The notes beneath the pieces were generated by a model. That model searched no databases. It saw only the letters and a program-made list of their open reading frames with translations, and was not told where the DNA came from. From NCBI RefSeq assembly GCF_027568515.1, contig NZ_JANKZF010000003.1:1-64000 (forward strand): a DNA stretch of 64,000 nt, in the 5' to 3' direction. The DNA comes from Arthrobacter sp. HY1533 (GTDB lineage: Bacteria > Actinomycetota > Actinomycetes > Actinomycetales > Micrococcaceae). This document shows, piece after piece, positions 54,247 to 62,238 of the stretch; within the stretch, counting starts at the first letter, position 1; each line of letters begins with the position of its first letter. The translations under genes and the position numbers were made by a program.

Positions 54247-54654
54247 ATGTCTGATGCACCGGTGAAGGAGCAGCGCGTCACCAAGCAGCGTGTTGCCATC
54301 GGCGCTGCCCTGGACACGCTGGACGACTTTGTCAGCACGCAGGAGCTGCACCGCCTGCTGCACGAGCAGGGCACACGGGTGTCGCTGGCCACCACTTACC
54401 GGATCCTGGCCTCCATGGCCGATGAGGGCCTGGTGGACACGCTGCGCAACGGCGAGGGAGAGGCCGTGTACCGGCGCTGCTCCGCCACGAGCCACCACCA
54501 CCACCTGCTGTGCCGCAACTGCGGCAAAACCGTGGAGATCGAGGCCCCCGAGGTGGAGAGCTGGGCGGCCCGCGTTGCCAAGGCCAACGGCTTCACCCAG
54601 GTCCAGCACACGGTGGAGATCTTCGGCCTGTGCCCGGAGTGCTCGGCCAAGTAG
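54247..54654 (+). CDS. zur: Fur-family zinc uptake regulator
   Basis: The product (135 aa) has the Fur winged helix (VSLATTYRILASMADEGLVDTL), the His-rich metal region CSATSHHHHLLC and two structural zinc pairs, Cys89/Cys92 and Cys129/Cys132. The presence of znuABC nearby on the other strand, with two Zur-like boxes in front of znuA, supports Zur rather than Fur or PerR. It probably represses zinc uptake when zinc is sufficient. Confidence 0.9.
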   Translation: MSDAPVKEQRVTKQRVAIGAALDTLDDFVSTQELHRLLHEQGTRVSLATTYRILASMADEGLVDTLRNGEGEAVYRRCSATSHHHHLLCRNCGKTVEIEAPEVESWAARVAKANGFTQVQHTVEIFGLCPECSAK

Positions 54655-54661
54655 GCTGCGC

Positions 54662-56110
54662 TCAGCCCATTGACGCCGTGGCCGGCACGAGGTCGCCCAC
54701 CCATTCCCTGACCCACCAGTCCCCCGTCTCGCGCCGCTCGCGCCACGTGGTGAAACGGTAGGCGAACACGCGCGCCCGCACCATCTCCGGCGCGGCACCG
54801 CCAAAGGGGTCGTGGCGCAGCAGGCGCAGCGTGGCGGGATCGGCCGCCAGCAGCTTCCCCAGGAACGGCGCGAACCAGTGCATGCCCGGCTGGCCCAGCG
54901 CCAGGAACCACATCATCCAGTCCAGCCGCAGGTGGTAGGGGGCAAACTGCCGCGGCATCCGGCCCACCGGCCCCGGCTTGCCGTGGAAGCCGTACTCGAG
55001 CCAGGCCTGCCCGTCCCATCCCTCCACCACCACCTCATGCCGCTCGCGGGTGATGGAGCCGAACGCACCGTAGGCGTTCCCCAGCCGCCACCTGTTGAAG
55101 CTGGCGTTCATGAGCTGGTTCGGGGAGAAGAGGTTCCGCAGCGGCCACCAGGCCAGCACCAGCATGGCCAGACCCATGGCCAGGACGACGGCGGCCAGCC
55201 ACCAAGGCATCCCCGGCGGCTGGGTGCCGCCCGCGGCTGGGACGGCCCAGGGAAGGAGTGCGGCCAGGGCGTCGTCGCCCACGGCGCTGGCGGCCAGGAC
55301 CAGGGTGAGGGCGTTGAGCCAGGCAAAGTTCCCGGACAGGACCAGCCACAGCTGGGTCGCCACCACCACGGCCGCGGCCCAGGCGGCCACGGGCTGCGGG
55401 GCGAACAGCAGGAACGGGACAAACAACTGGGCCACATGGTTGCCCAGCACCTCCACCTTGTGAAGGGGCCGGGGCAGGTGGTGGAAGAACCAGCTGAGCG
55501 GGTTGGGCATGGGCTGGGTCTCATGGTGGTAATACAGGGCCGTGAGGTCCCGCCACACACGGTCGCCGCGCATCTTGATCATGCCGGCGCCAAACTCCAG
55601 CCGGAACACGAGCCAGCGGAACAGCCAAAGGGTGATGACCGGCGTCGTGCTCTGGCTTGAGCCCAGGAACGCGGCCAGGAAACCGGCTTCCAGGAGCAGG
55701 ATCTCCCAGCCAAAACCATAAAAGGTGCCGCCGGCGTTGACAATCGACATGTACCCCAGCCACAGGGCAAGGAAAACGAGCATGGGCAGCCACGGCGGGC
55801 CCAGCTGCGGCAGGCCCAGGACCACAGTGAGGGCCAGCACCGCCCCGGACCAGGCCAGCGTGCGCAGGAGTGCGTCCGAATAGCGCCAGTGGAAGAGCGA
55901 CGGGACCGGCGGATGCGTGCCGGGCGCGGGCCTGCGCGGGGTGGGCAGCAGGCCCCGCTCCCCCAGCAAGGCGGGGAACTGGCGGGCGCTGGAGACGAAC
56001 GCAATGACGAACACGGCGGCGATCCCGCGCTGCAGGACGAACCGGGCGGCGTCGTAGTTGGCGCTGCCCAGCCAGCCGGCATCAAGCCAGCCCGGCCCGA
56101 ACCAGTCCAT
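54662..56110 (-). CDS. Lipase maturation factor family membrane protein
   Basis: The product (482 aa) has about nine membrane helices and the LMF1-type signature: FRWLVFRLEFGAGMIKMRGDRVWRDLTALYYHHETQPMPNPLSW in the middle and the C-terminal domain with NAYGAFGSITRERHEVVVEG. Bacterial members have no proven function; the vertebrate LMF1 folds lipases. It lies between zur and znuB, with its own leaderless-like promoter. A link to zinc is only positional. Confidence 0.88.
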   Translation of the reverse strand: MDWFGPGWLDAGWLGSANYDAARFVLQRGIAAVFVIAFVSSARQFPALLGERGLLPTPRRPAPGTHPPVPSLFHWRYSDALLRTLAWSGAVLALTVVLGLPQLGPPWLPMLVFLALWLGYMSIVNAGGTFYGFGWEILLLEAGFLAAFLGSSQSTTPVITLWLFRWLVFRLEFGAGMIKMRGDRVWRDLTALYYHHETQPMPNPLSWFFHHLPRPLHKVEVLGNHVAQLFVPFLLFAPQPVAAWAAAVVVATQLWLVLSGNFAWLNALTLVLAASAVGDDALAALLPWAVPAAGGTQPPGMPWWLAAVVLAMGLAMLVLAWWPLRNLFSPNQLMNASFNRWRLGNAYGAFGSITRERHEVVVEGWDGQAWLEYGFHGKPGPVGRMPRQFAPYHLRLDWMMWFLALGQPGMHWFAPFLGKLLAADPATLRLLRHDPFGGAAPEMVRARVFAYRFTTWRERRETGDWWVREWVGDLVPATASMG

Positions 56111-56116
56111 GGCTCA

Positions 56117-56122
56117 ACGCTA
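56117..56122 (-). promoter_or_regulatory. -10 box for leaderless LMF mRNA
   Basis: On the minus strand TAGCGT is followed by TGAGCC and the ATG, a 6-nt gap. Confidence 0.45.
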
Positions 56123-56142
56123 GCCCTTCAGGGCCGGTCCGC

Positions 56143-57018
56143 CTAGGCTGCGACGGTTGGCCGCGCGGCCCAGCCCCGGCGGCGGCGCCAGGCACCGGCC
56201 GCCCGGCACAGCACGTAGATGACAAACGACAGCGTGGTGACGTACGGGCTGATCGGGATGCTGCCGCCCAGGGCCAGCATGATGCCGCCAACGGTGGCAA
56301 TCATGGCGAAGGCCACGCTCAGCAGCACCACCATGCGCGGGGCCGCGGTGACCTGCAGGGCCGCAGCCGCCGGGGTGATGAGCAGGGCCAGCACCAGCAG
56401 GGCACCCACCACCTGGATGGACAGCGCCACGGCAATGCCCAGCAGGAACATGAACGCCAGCGACAGGGCACGCACCGGCACGCCGCGTGCCGTGGCAATG
56501 TCCGGGTCGGCGCTGGCAAAGGTCAGCGGCCGCCAGATGAGTGCAAGCCCGGCCACCACCACCAGGGCGGTGCCGGCCAGGACGGATAGCTGGGTGGCGT
56601 CCACCGAGACAATCTGGCCTGTGAGGAGCCCGAACTTGTTGGCCGAGCGCCCCTCGTAGAGGGACAGGAACAAGATGCCCAGTCCCAGGCCAAAGGGCAT
56701 GATGACGCCGATGACGGAGTTTTTCTCCCTGGCCCGCACGCCCATGACGCCCAGCAGCAGGGCCGCCAGGATGGAGCCCACCAGCGAGCCGAAAATGACG
56801 TCGGCGCCAATCAGCAGCGCAAAGGCGGCGCCGGCAAAGGAGAGCTCGGCAATGCCATGCACGGCGAAGGCGAGGTCGCGCATCATGACGAAGGTGCCGA
56901 TCAGCCCGCCGACAACGCCCAGGATGGCCCCGGCGAGCAGCGTGTCGCGGAACAGCGGCAGCAGTTCGCCGTAGTTGGAGAAGTTGAAAACGGCGTCGGA
57001 AAAGTCAGCCCAGTTCAT
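56143..57018 (-). CDS. znuB: Zinc ABC transporter permease
   Basis: The membrane permease (291 aa) has about eight helices and the family motif GVVGGLIGTFVMMRDLAFAVHGIAELSFAGAAFALL, which identifies the ABC-3 metal permease family. Its start overlaps znuC by ATGA. With ZnuC and ZnuA it imports zinc. The assignment to zinc rather than manganese rests on the nearby zur gene and Zur-like boxes. Confidence 0.93.
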   Translation of the reverse strand: MNWADFSDAVFNFSNYGELLPLFRDTLLAGAILGVVGGLIGTFVMMRDLAFAVHGIAELSFAGAAFALLIGADVIFGSLVGSILAALLLGVMGVRAREKNSVIGVIMPFGLGLGILFLSLYEGRSANKFGLLTGQIVSVDATQLSVLAGTALVVVAGLALIWRPLTFASADPDIATARGVPVRALSLAFMFLLGIAVALSIQVVGALLVLALLITPAAAALQVTAAPRMVVLLSVAFAMIATVGGIMLALGGSIPISPYVTTLSFVIYVLCRAAGAWRRRRGWAARPTVAA

Positions 57019-57869
57019 GCCGCCCCCTGCCCGTGGTCGTGGTCGGCGGCAAGTTCCAGTTCGGCGACGTGCCCGTCAATGACAGTGTCGGGTCTCCCCA
57101 CCACCACGAGCCGGCCGTCCATGTTGAGCACCTCCACGCGCGTGCCGTACAGCTCGGAGAGCACCTCGGTGCGCATGACCTCGGCCGGGGTGCCCACCAT
57201 GAAGCGGCCGCCGGCAAGGTACAGCACCCGGTCAACGTGTTCCAGGATGGGGTTGATCTCATGCGTGACAAAAACGACGGCGGTCCCGTTCTCCTTGGCC
57301 TGCCGACCCACCAGGGCACTGACGGCCTTTTGGTGGTTGAGGTCCAGGGAGAGCAGCGGCTCGTCGCACAGCAGGACCTTGGGGCTGGCGGCCAGGGCCT
57401 GGGCGATCCGCAGGCGCTGCTGCTCGCCGCCGGAGAGCATGCCCACGGGGATGCGGCCGTAGCTTTCGGCGCCCACCGCAGCCAGCAGTTCATCCACCCT
57501 GTTGCGGTAGGCGCGGCCGCGGATGCGGAAGCCCCACTTGTCGCCGTCAACGCCCAGTCCCACGAGGTCGCGGGCGCGCAGGGCGGTGTCGGGGGCAAAG
57601 TTCTTTTGCTGGGGCACGTAGCCAATGGTGCGGCTGCCGCGCTTGGCCGGTGACCCGTCGAGCATGACCTGCCCGGAGCTCAGCTGCGCCAGGCCCAGCA
57701 GGATTTTCAGGAAGCTGGTCTTGCCGCTGCCATTGGCGCCCAGCACGGCCAGGAACTCACCCGGGCGGACCTCAAGGTTGAGGTCCTGCCACAGGGTGCG
57801 CGGACCGTATTTCAGGGTGGCGCGCTTGAGGCTGACGACGGCGGGGGCCTCACCTTGGAGTGGACTCAC
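57015..57869 (-). CDS. znuC: Zinc ABC transporter ATP-binding protein
   Basis: The ATPase (284 aa from GTG at 57869) has Walker A GANGSGKTSFLKI, signature LSGGEQQRLRIAQAL, Walker B VLLCDEPLLSLDLN and an H-loop THE. The GTG overlaps the znuA stop (GTGA) and the end overlaps znuB (ATGA); the frame is open to 57926 without a better start. A C-terminal His-containing tail (HDHGQGAA) is present. Confidence 0.93.
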   Translation of the reverse strand: MSPLQGEAPAVVSLKRATLKYGPRTLWQDLNLEVRPGEFLAVLGANGSGKTSFLKILLGLAQLSSGQVMLDGSPAKRGSRTIGYVPQQKNFAPDTALRARDLVGLGVDGDKWGFRIRGRAYRNRVDELLAAVGAESYGRIPVGMLSGGEQQRLRIAQALAASPKVLLCDEPLLSLDLNHQKAVSALVGRQAKENGTAVVFVTHEINPILEHVDRVLYLAGGRFMVGTPAEVMRTEVLSELYGTRVEVLNMDGRLVVVGRPDTVIDGHVAELELAADHDHGQGAA

Positions 57870-58795
57870 GGGGCGGCCGGGGACTGCAGCGCCTTTTCCA
57901 GGCTCGAAACGTTCGTATCCATCCACTCAATGTAGCTGGTTTCCTGGGGCAGGGTTTCGGCGAAGTCGGCCACGGGGACGCCGGCGGCCGTTGCCGCTGC
58001 GCGCACCTCTTCTGTCTGCGGGCTGCCGGTCTGCTCGTTGTAGGCCAGCAGGTCCAGCTTGCCCGAGCCCATCAACTCAAGGGTTTCCTTCAGGACTGCG
58101 GCGGGGACGTCGCTGCCGTTTTCCACGGCCTCGGTGAACTTGTCGGGGGTTTTGTTGACCAGCCCGGCCTGCTCGAGAAGGTAGAGCGGGACGGGCTCGG
58201 TGATGGCAGCCGGCTCGCCGTCGTGCTTTTCCTTCAAGGCGGCGAGCCGGGATTCCAGCGCTGCGACCTTGGCCTTGAAGGCGTCGGCCTGCTTGGTGAA
58301 ATCGGCCGCCTGCTCCGGGCGCAGGGCGCTGAAGCGCCCGGCCAGGTCATCTGCCAGCTTGGTCATGGTGGGCAGTGAGTACCAGACGTGCTCGTTGAAG
58401 CCGTCACCCGTGTCCAGGCCCGAGAGTTCGCTGACGTTGATGGTTTCGGCAGGGTCCAGCTGGCCCTTGGCGAGCTGGCCGAAGAAGTCGTCGTAGCCGC
58501 CGCCGTTTTCAATGCCAACCTGGGCCTTGGACACGGCCAGCTTGTCCTGGGCATTGGCCTCGTAGCCGTGGGGATCGGCCCCGGCCTTGGAAATGATGGA
58601 GTGCACGGTGACGTGGCTTCCACCAATCAATGCGGCAATGTCGCCGTAGACATTGGTGGAAGCCACCACCGCAATGGTCCCGTCCGCGCCGGCCGCCGCC
58701 GGGGCCGCATCCCCGGCCCCGGAACAACCCGAGAGTGCCAGGGCGGCGGCCGCGGCAGCACCCGTGAGAAGAAGTGTCCGGCGCGAGAAGAGCAT
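57866..58795 (-). CDS. znuA: Zinc ABC transporter substrate-binding lipoprotein
   Basis: The product (309 aa) has a lipoprotein signal with lipobox LALSGCSG, then cluster A-I metal-binding fold motifs GDIAALIGGSHVTVHSII, DPHGYEANAQDK and NEHVWYSLPTMTKLA. The His-rich loop of many ZnuA proteins is missing, so it may be a lower-capacity binder. AAGGA lies 6 nt before the ATG. It is the first gene of the operon, downstream of the two Zur-like boxes. Confidence 0.92.
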   Translation of the reverse strand: MLFSRRTLLLTGAAAAAALALSGCSGAGDAAPAAAGADGTIAVVASTNVYGDIAALIGGSHVTVHSIISKAGADPHGYEANAQDKLAVSKAQVGIENGGGYDDFFGQLAKGQLDPAETINVSELSGLDTGDGFNEHVWYSLPTMTKLADDLAGRFSALRPEQAADFTKQADAFKAKVAALESRLAALKEKHDGEPAAITEPVPLYLLEQAGLVNKTPDKFTEAVENGSDVPAAVLKETLELMGSGKLDLLAYNEQTGSPQTEEVRAAATAAGVPVADFAETLPQETSYIEWMDTNVSSLEKALQSPAAP

Positions 58796-58818
58796 GTGAT
58801 TCCTTTGCAGCTTGCTAA

Positions 58819-58833
58819 TGAGAATTGTTACCA
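58819..58833 (-). promoter_or_regulatory. Zur-like box 1 in front of znuA
   Basis: On the minus strand TGGTAACAATTCTCA matches 10 of 15 positions of the actinobacterial Zur consensus TGAAAATGATTTTCA (recalled). It lies 24 nt upstream of the znuA ATG. Confidence 0.5.
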
Positions 58834-58855
58834 ATAAGACCAGCATAGCGCATAT

Positions 58856-58870
58856 TGGGAATCATTCGCA
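58856..58870 (-). promoter_or_regulatory. Zur-like box 2 in front of znuA
   Basis: On the minus strand TGCGAATGATTCCCA matches 11 of 15 positions of the Zur consensus, including the AATGATT core. It abuts the stop of the upstream CBS gene and lies just upstream of a TATGCT -10 (58842-58847). Confidence 0.6.
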
Positions 58871-59929
58871 TCAAGCCTTCTTGCGCTCCTGGATGTGGGT
58901 CTGCGTGGCGTCGCGGATCTCGCCCACAAGCTGCTCAATCACGTCCTCCAGGAACAAGACACCCATGGTCTGGCCGCCGCCGTCGATCACGCGTGCCATG
59001 TGGGTGCCGGTGCGCTGCATGGTGGCCAGCACATCCTCAATTTCCTCATCGGCGGACAGGTTCGCCATGGAGCGCACGCGCCCCTCGCCAATGGGCATTT
59101 CGTAGCGCTCCAGCGGAATCCGCAACACGTCCTTCAGGTGCAGGTAGCCCAGCAGGGTCCCGGCGTCGTCGGTGAAGACAAACCTGGAGAAGCCGGTCTT
59201 GCCCACCTTGTGCTCGAAGTCCACGGGGGTGGAATCGGCCGGCAGGGTCACCAGCTCCGACAGCGGCACCATGATGCTCTGTGCCGTCTGGGAGGAGAAT
59301 TCCAGGGCGCCGGTGATCAGGCCTGTCTGGTCATCCACCAGCCCGCTGCGCGTGGACTCCTCCACGATGGACTGCACCTCTTCCAGCGTGTAGCTGGAGG
59401 AGACCTCGTCCTGGGGCGTGATGCCGAACAGCCGGACAATGTGGTTGGCCGTCCAGTTCAGCGACACGATGACGGGGCGCACCACCTTGCTGACAAGCAC
59501 CAGGGGCGGGGCCAGCAGCAGGGCCGCCTTGTCGGCGGCGGAAACGCTCATGTTCTTCGGCACCATTTCACCGAAGGTCACATGCAGGAACGTCACCAGG
59601 GCCAGCGTGATGACGAACGCCGCAGGGGCGGCAATGTTGTCCTCGATGCCGATCGCATGCATGGGTTCCGCCAGCAGGTGGTGGATGGCGGGCTCGGCCA
59701 CGTTCAGGATCAGCAGCGAACACACCGTGATGCCCAGCTGCGAACAGGCCAGCATGAGGGAGACATTTTCCATGGCGCCCAGGGTGATCTTGGCGCGCTT
59801 GGACCCGGCGTCGGCCAGGGGTTCGATCTGGCTGCGGCGCGCGGTCATGACGGCAAACTCGGCGGCGACAAAGAAGGCGTTTCCCAGCAGCAGCACCACC
59901 AGCCAGGCTATTCCTGCCCACGGGCTCAC
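58871..59929 (-). CDS. CNNM/CorC-type DUF21-CBS membrane protein (second of pair)
   Basis: The product (352 aa) has DUF21 (CNNM transmembrane) helices at about residues 1-185 (VVLLLGNAFFVAAEFAVMTARRS, VTFGEMVPKN) and a CBS pair at about 205-335. Such proteins transport or sense Mg2+ and related ions. Its start overlaps the upstream paralogue by 4 nt, so the two are probably a heteromeric or paired system. It lacks the CorC_HlyC C-terminal domain present in the first gene. Confidence 0.9.
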   Translation of the reverse strand: MSPWAGIAWLVVLLLGNAFFVAAEFAVMTARRSQIEPLADAGSKRAKITLGAMENVSLMLACSQLGITVCSLLILNVAEPAIHHLLAEPMHAIGIEDNIAAPAAFVITLALVTFLHVTFGEMVPKNMSVSAADKAALLLAPPLVLVSKVVRPVIVSLNWTANHIVRLFGITPQDEVSSSYTLEEVQSIVEESTRSGLVDDQTGLITGALEFSSQTAQSIMVPLSELVTLPADSTPVDFEHKVGKTGFSRFVFTDDAGTLLGYLHLKDVLRIPLERYEMPIGEGRVRSMANLSADEEIEDVLATMQRTGTHMARVIDGGGQTMGVLFLEDVIEQLVGEIRDATQTHIQERKKA

Positions 59930-61272
59930 AGGGAACCACCTTCCTTGGAGTCTTCGGCCGGGCCGGCGTCGTCCTTGGCCGGTGCAGGGATGAACTGGAT
60001 CCGGTCAACGCGGCGCTTTTCCACCCGGTCCACCACCAGCAGCCCTCCTTCGACCTCCACGGTGTCGCCGACGGCGGCGATGCGGCCAAGTTCGGCCATC
60101 ATGAAGCCGCCCACGGTTTCATAGCCGGCCTCGTCAGGGACGTTGAGCGGGCCGATGCGCTCGGAGACCTCGTCGGGGCGCATGAGGCCCGGGAAGAACC
60201 AGGTGCCGTCGGCGCCCAGCAGGATGCCTGGCTTGACGCGGTCGTGCTCGTCGGTGACTTCACCGACGATTTCCTCCACGAGATCCTCCAGCGTGGTGAC
60301 GCCGGCGGTTCCGCCGTATTCGTCCTGGACAACTGCCATCTGCAGGTTTCCCTCGCGCAGCTCAAGGATGAGCGCATCGAGGTGGACGGTTTCAGGCACG
60401 CGCAGCACATCGGTCATGATGGCGCCAACCTCAATGCGGGGGCGCTTGTGGAACGGGATGGACACGGCCGTCTTGAGGTGGACAACGCCCAGCACCTGGT
60501 CCGCGGATTCACCAATGACGGGGAAGCGGGAGAAGCCGGTGCGCCGGGCGGCGTCGATGATCTCATCGACTGTCTTGGTGCTTTCTATGGTTTCCACGCG
60601 CATGCGGGGCGTCATGACGTCCGCGGCGGTGCGCTCGGAGAAGCTCAGGGTGCGCGCCACGAAGGTGGCGGTGCCGGCGTCGAGCGTGCCCATGGCTGCC
60701 GAGCGGCGCACCAGGGAGGCAAGTTCCGACGGCGATCGCGCGCCGGAGATTTCTTCCTTCGCTTCCATGCCAAAGAGGTTCAGGACCTTGTTGGAGAATC
60801 CGTTCAGGACCACGATTGCCGGCTTGAACACGGCGGTGAAGATCAGCTGCGGCCGGGCCACGGCCTTGCCAATTTCAAAGGCCTTGGCGATGGCCATGTT
60901 CTTGGGCACGAGTTCACCGATGAGCATGGACAGCAGCGTTGCCACCACCATGGAGATGGCCAGCGCGACGCCGGTGACGGCGGCGTCCGGGACACCCAGG
61001 GAGGCGAGGGGGGTGGCAAGCAGGGCACCGAGCGAGGGTTCGATGAGGAAGCCTGTCAGCAGTGTGGTCAGGGTAATGCCCAGCTGGCAGCTGGAGAGCT
61101 GGGTGGAGAGGGACTTCAGGCAGCGCAGCAGGGGCTCGGCACCTTTGTCGCCTTCGTTGACGGCGCGCTGAACGGCGGACTGGTCAAGGGCCACGAGGGC
61201 AAATTCAACGGCAACGAAGAATCCGGTGCCAAGGATCAGCAACAGGCCTGCGGCCAGGAGGATCCATTCCAT
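59926..61272 (-). CDS. CNNM/CorC-type DUF21-CBS-CorC membrane protein (first of pair)
   Basis: The product (448 aa) has DUF21 helices (about 1-190, with LIGELVPKNMAIA), CBS domains (about 210-340) and a C-terminal CorC_HlyC domain (about 350-430, ending TVEVEGGLLVVDRVEKRRVDRI). It belongs to the CNNM Mg2+-transport family, also annotated as hemolysin. The ATG follows directly after the stop of a small upstream frame (TAAATG). Confidence 0.92.
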   Translation of the reverse strand: MEWILLAAGLLLILGTGFFVAVEFALVALDQSAVQRAVNEGDKGAEPLLRCLKSLSTQLSSCQLGITLTTLLTGFLIEPSLGALLATPLASLGVPDAAVTGVALAISMVVATLLSMLIGELVPKNMAIAKAFEIGKAVARPQLIFTAVFKPAIVVLNGFSNKVLNLFGMEAKEEISGARSPSELASLVRRSAAMGTLDAGTATFVARTLSFSERTAADVMTPRMRVETIESTKTVDEIIDAARRTGFSRFPVIGESADQVLGVVHLKTAVSIPFHKRPRIEVGAIMTDVLRVPETVHLDALILELREGNLQMAVVQDEYGGTAGVTTLEDLVEEIVGEVTDEHDRVKPGILLGADGTWFFPGLMRPDEVSERIGPLNVPDEAGYETVGGFMMAELGRIAAVGDTVEVEGGLLVVDRVEKRRVDRIQFIPAPAKDDAGPAEDSKEGGSL

Positions 61273-61488
61273 TTACTGCACCCCCCTGGTACCGGCGAGG
61301 ATCAAATGCGCTGCGCTGGTTTGGGGGTTGGCCGCCGGCGGGGGGTGGTCGGCGCCAGGGCCGGCCACTGCGGGGGTCGAAGGGCTGTGGTCACGTGTGC
61401 GGGGTTTGCCGGCATGTGCAGTGTGCGTGCAGGAGGCAGATTGACTGCCCCGCAGGCTGGTGCGCCGGCCCCTAGATTTACTTTCCAT
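61273..61488 (-). CDS. Possible small protein coupled to the CorC pair
   Basis: A 71-aa frame (starting MESKSRGRRTSLRG) ends with a TAA that directly abuts the ATG of the CorC-type gene. A TAGACT -10-like box ends 9 nt before its ATG, with no ribosome site. The peptide is basic and Pro/Ala/Thr-rich with no known motif. It may be real, an upstream ORF controlling the ion-transport genes, or chance in high-GC DNA. Confidence 0.3.
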   Translation of the reverse strand: MESKSRGRRTSLRGSQSASCTHTAHAGKPRTRDHSPSTPAVAGPGADHPPPAANPQTSAAHLILAGTRGVQ

Positions 61489-61579
61489 AGGATTTTCAGT
61501 CTACCCCAGCGCCTCCGCCGCCCTGCGGAGGAAGCGCGGCGCAAAGGTGAACGTCAGCTGGGAATTTGCCGGGTACTTC
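61489..61579 (-). other. Gap after flavin reductase with hairpin and -10
   Basis: Contains a TAGACT -10-like box near 61498-61503 and a CCTCCGC/GCGGAGG stem near 61508-61527 that could weakly terminate the flavin reductase transcript. No T-run follows. Confidence 0.3.
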
Positions 61580-62095
61580 CTAGCCGGCGAGGATGCTGTG
61601 GCCGCCCAGGGCATGGAAATTCCGGCTGTGGTAGACCAGCGGTTCACCGGCCGCGTCCGGGGCAATGATGTCCAGCACCTGGGCGGCCAGGAGCAGGGAG
61701 CCGCCGGCCGGCGTGCGGCTCAGGATGGCGCAGCGCAGGGCAAATCCGCCGTGGTTGAGCAGGGGTTCGCCGCCCTCGAGCCGGGTCCAGGCCATGGACT
61801 CCGTGAAGCGCTCGCTCGTGGAGCTGGCAAAGGTGCGGGCAAGGCCAAGGTCGGCGGTGGTCAGCAGGTGCACCACAACGGTGCCGGCCACGGCGATGGC
61901 GGCCGCGGAGCCGCTGGCGGCGGCGAGCGAGAAGGCCAGCAGGGGCGGTTCGGCCGAGACCGATGCCACGGAGGAAGCCGTGATGCCCACGGGGCCCGTT
62001 GCGGAGTCGGCGGTGATCACGGCAACGCCGGCGGGGTGGCCACCAAAGGCTGCCTTGAAATCCGCGGTCAGTCCGGGCGCTGCCTGCACTGTCAT
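61580..62095 (-). CDS. Flavin reductase family protein
   Basis: The product (171 aa) has the flavin reductase-like FMN-binding split barrel: HPAGVAVITADSATGPVGITASSVASVSAEPPLLAFSL is the typical flavin-contact region, and the C-terminal H-rich end RNFHALG is conserved. It reduces flavin with NAD(P)H, often for a partner monooxygenase. The ATG at 62095 is used; a TTG two codons earlier fits AGAGGA better. Its promoter contains a SoxR box. Confidence 0.9.
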   Translation of the reverse strand: MTVQAAPGLTADFKAAFGGHPAGVAVITADSATGPVGITASSVASVSAEPPLLAFSLAAASGSAAAIAVAGTVVVHLLTTADLGLARTFASSTSERFTESMAWTRLEGGEPLLNHGGFALRCAILSRTPAGGSLLLAAQVLDIIAPDAAGEPLVYHSRNFHALGGHSILAG

Positions 62096-62147
62096 GGCCA
62101 AAAATATCCTCTCACCGTGTCCCGCCCCGTGGCAGGATCCCCCCTGA

Positions 62148-62178
62148 CTCTAGAACCTCAACAATAGTTGAGGTCAAA
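62148..62178 (-). promoter_or_regulatory. SoxR-controlled promoter of the flavin reductase gene
   Basis: On the minus strand TTGACC (-35, 62173-62178) and TAGAGT (-10, 62148-62153) are 19 nt apart, the long spacing typical of MerR-family promoters. The dyad CCTCAAC-AATA-GTTGAGG (62157-62174) fills the spacer and matches the SoxR box layout CCTCAAG-TTAA-CTTGAGG. The SoxR gene is the next gene upstream. Confidence 0.88.
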
Positions 62179-62238
62179 CCGGGCGGCCATGACGCCTCTC
62201 ACACCGGCGCCGGAGGCGGAAGCTCCGGAGCCTGCCGG

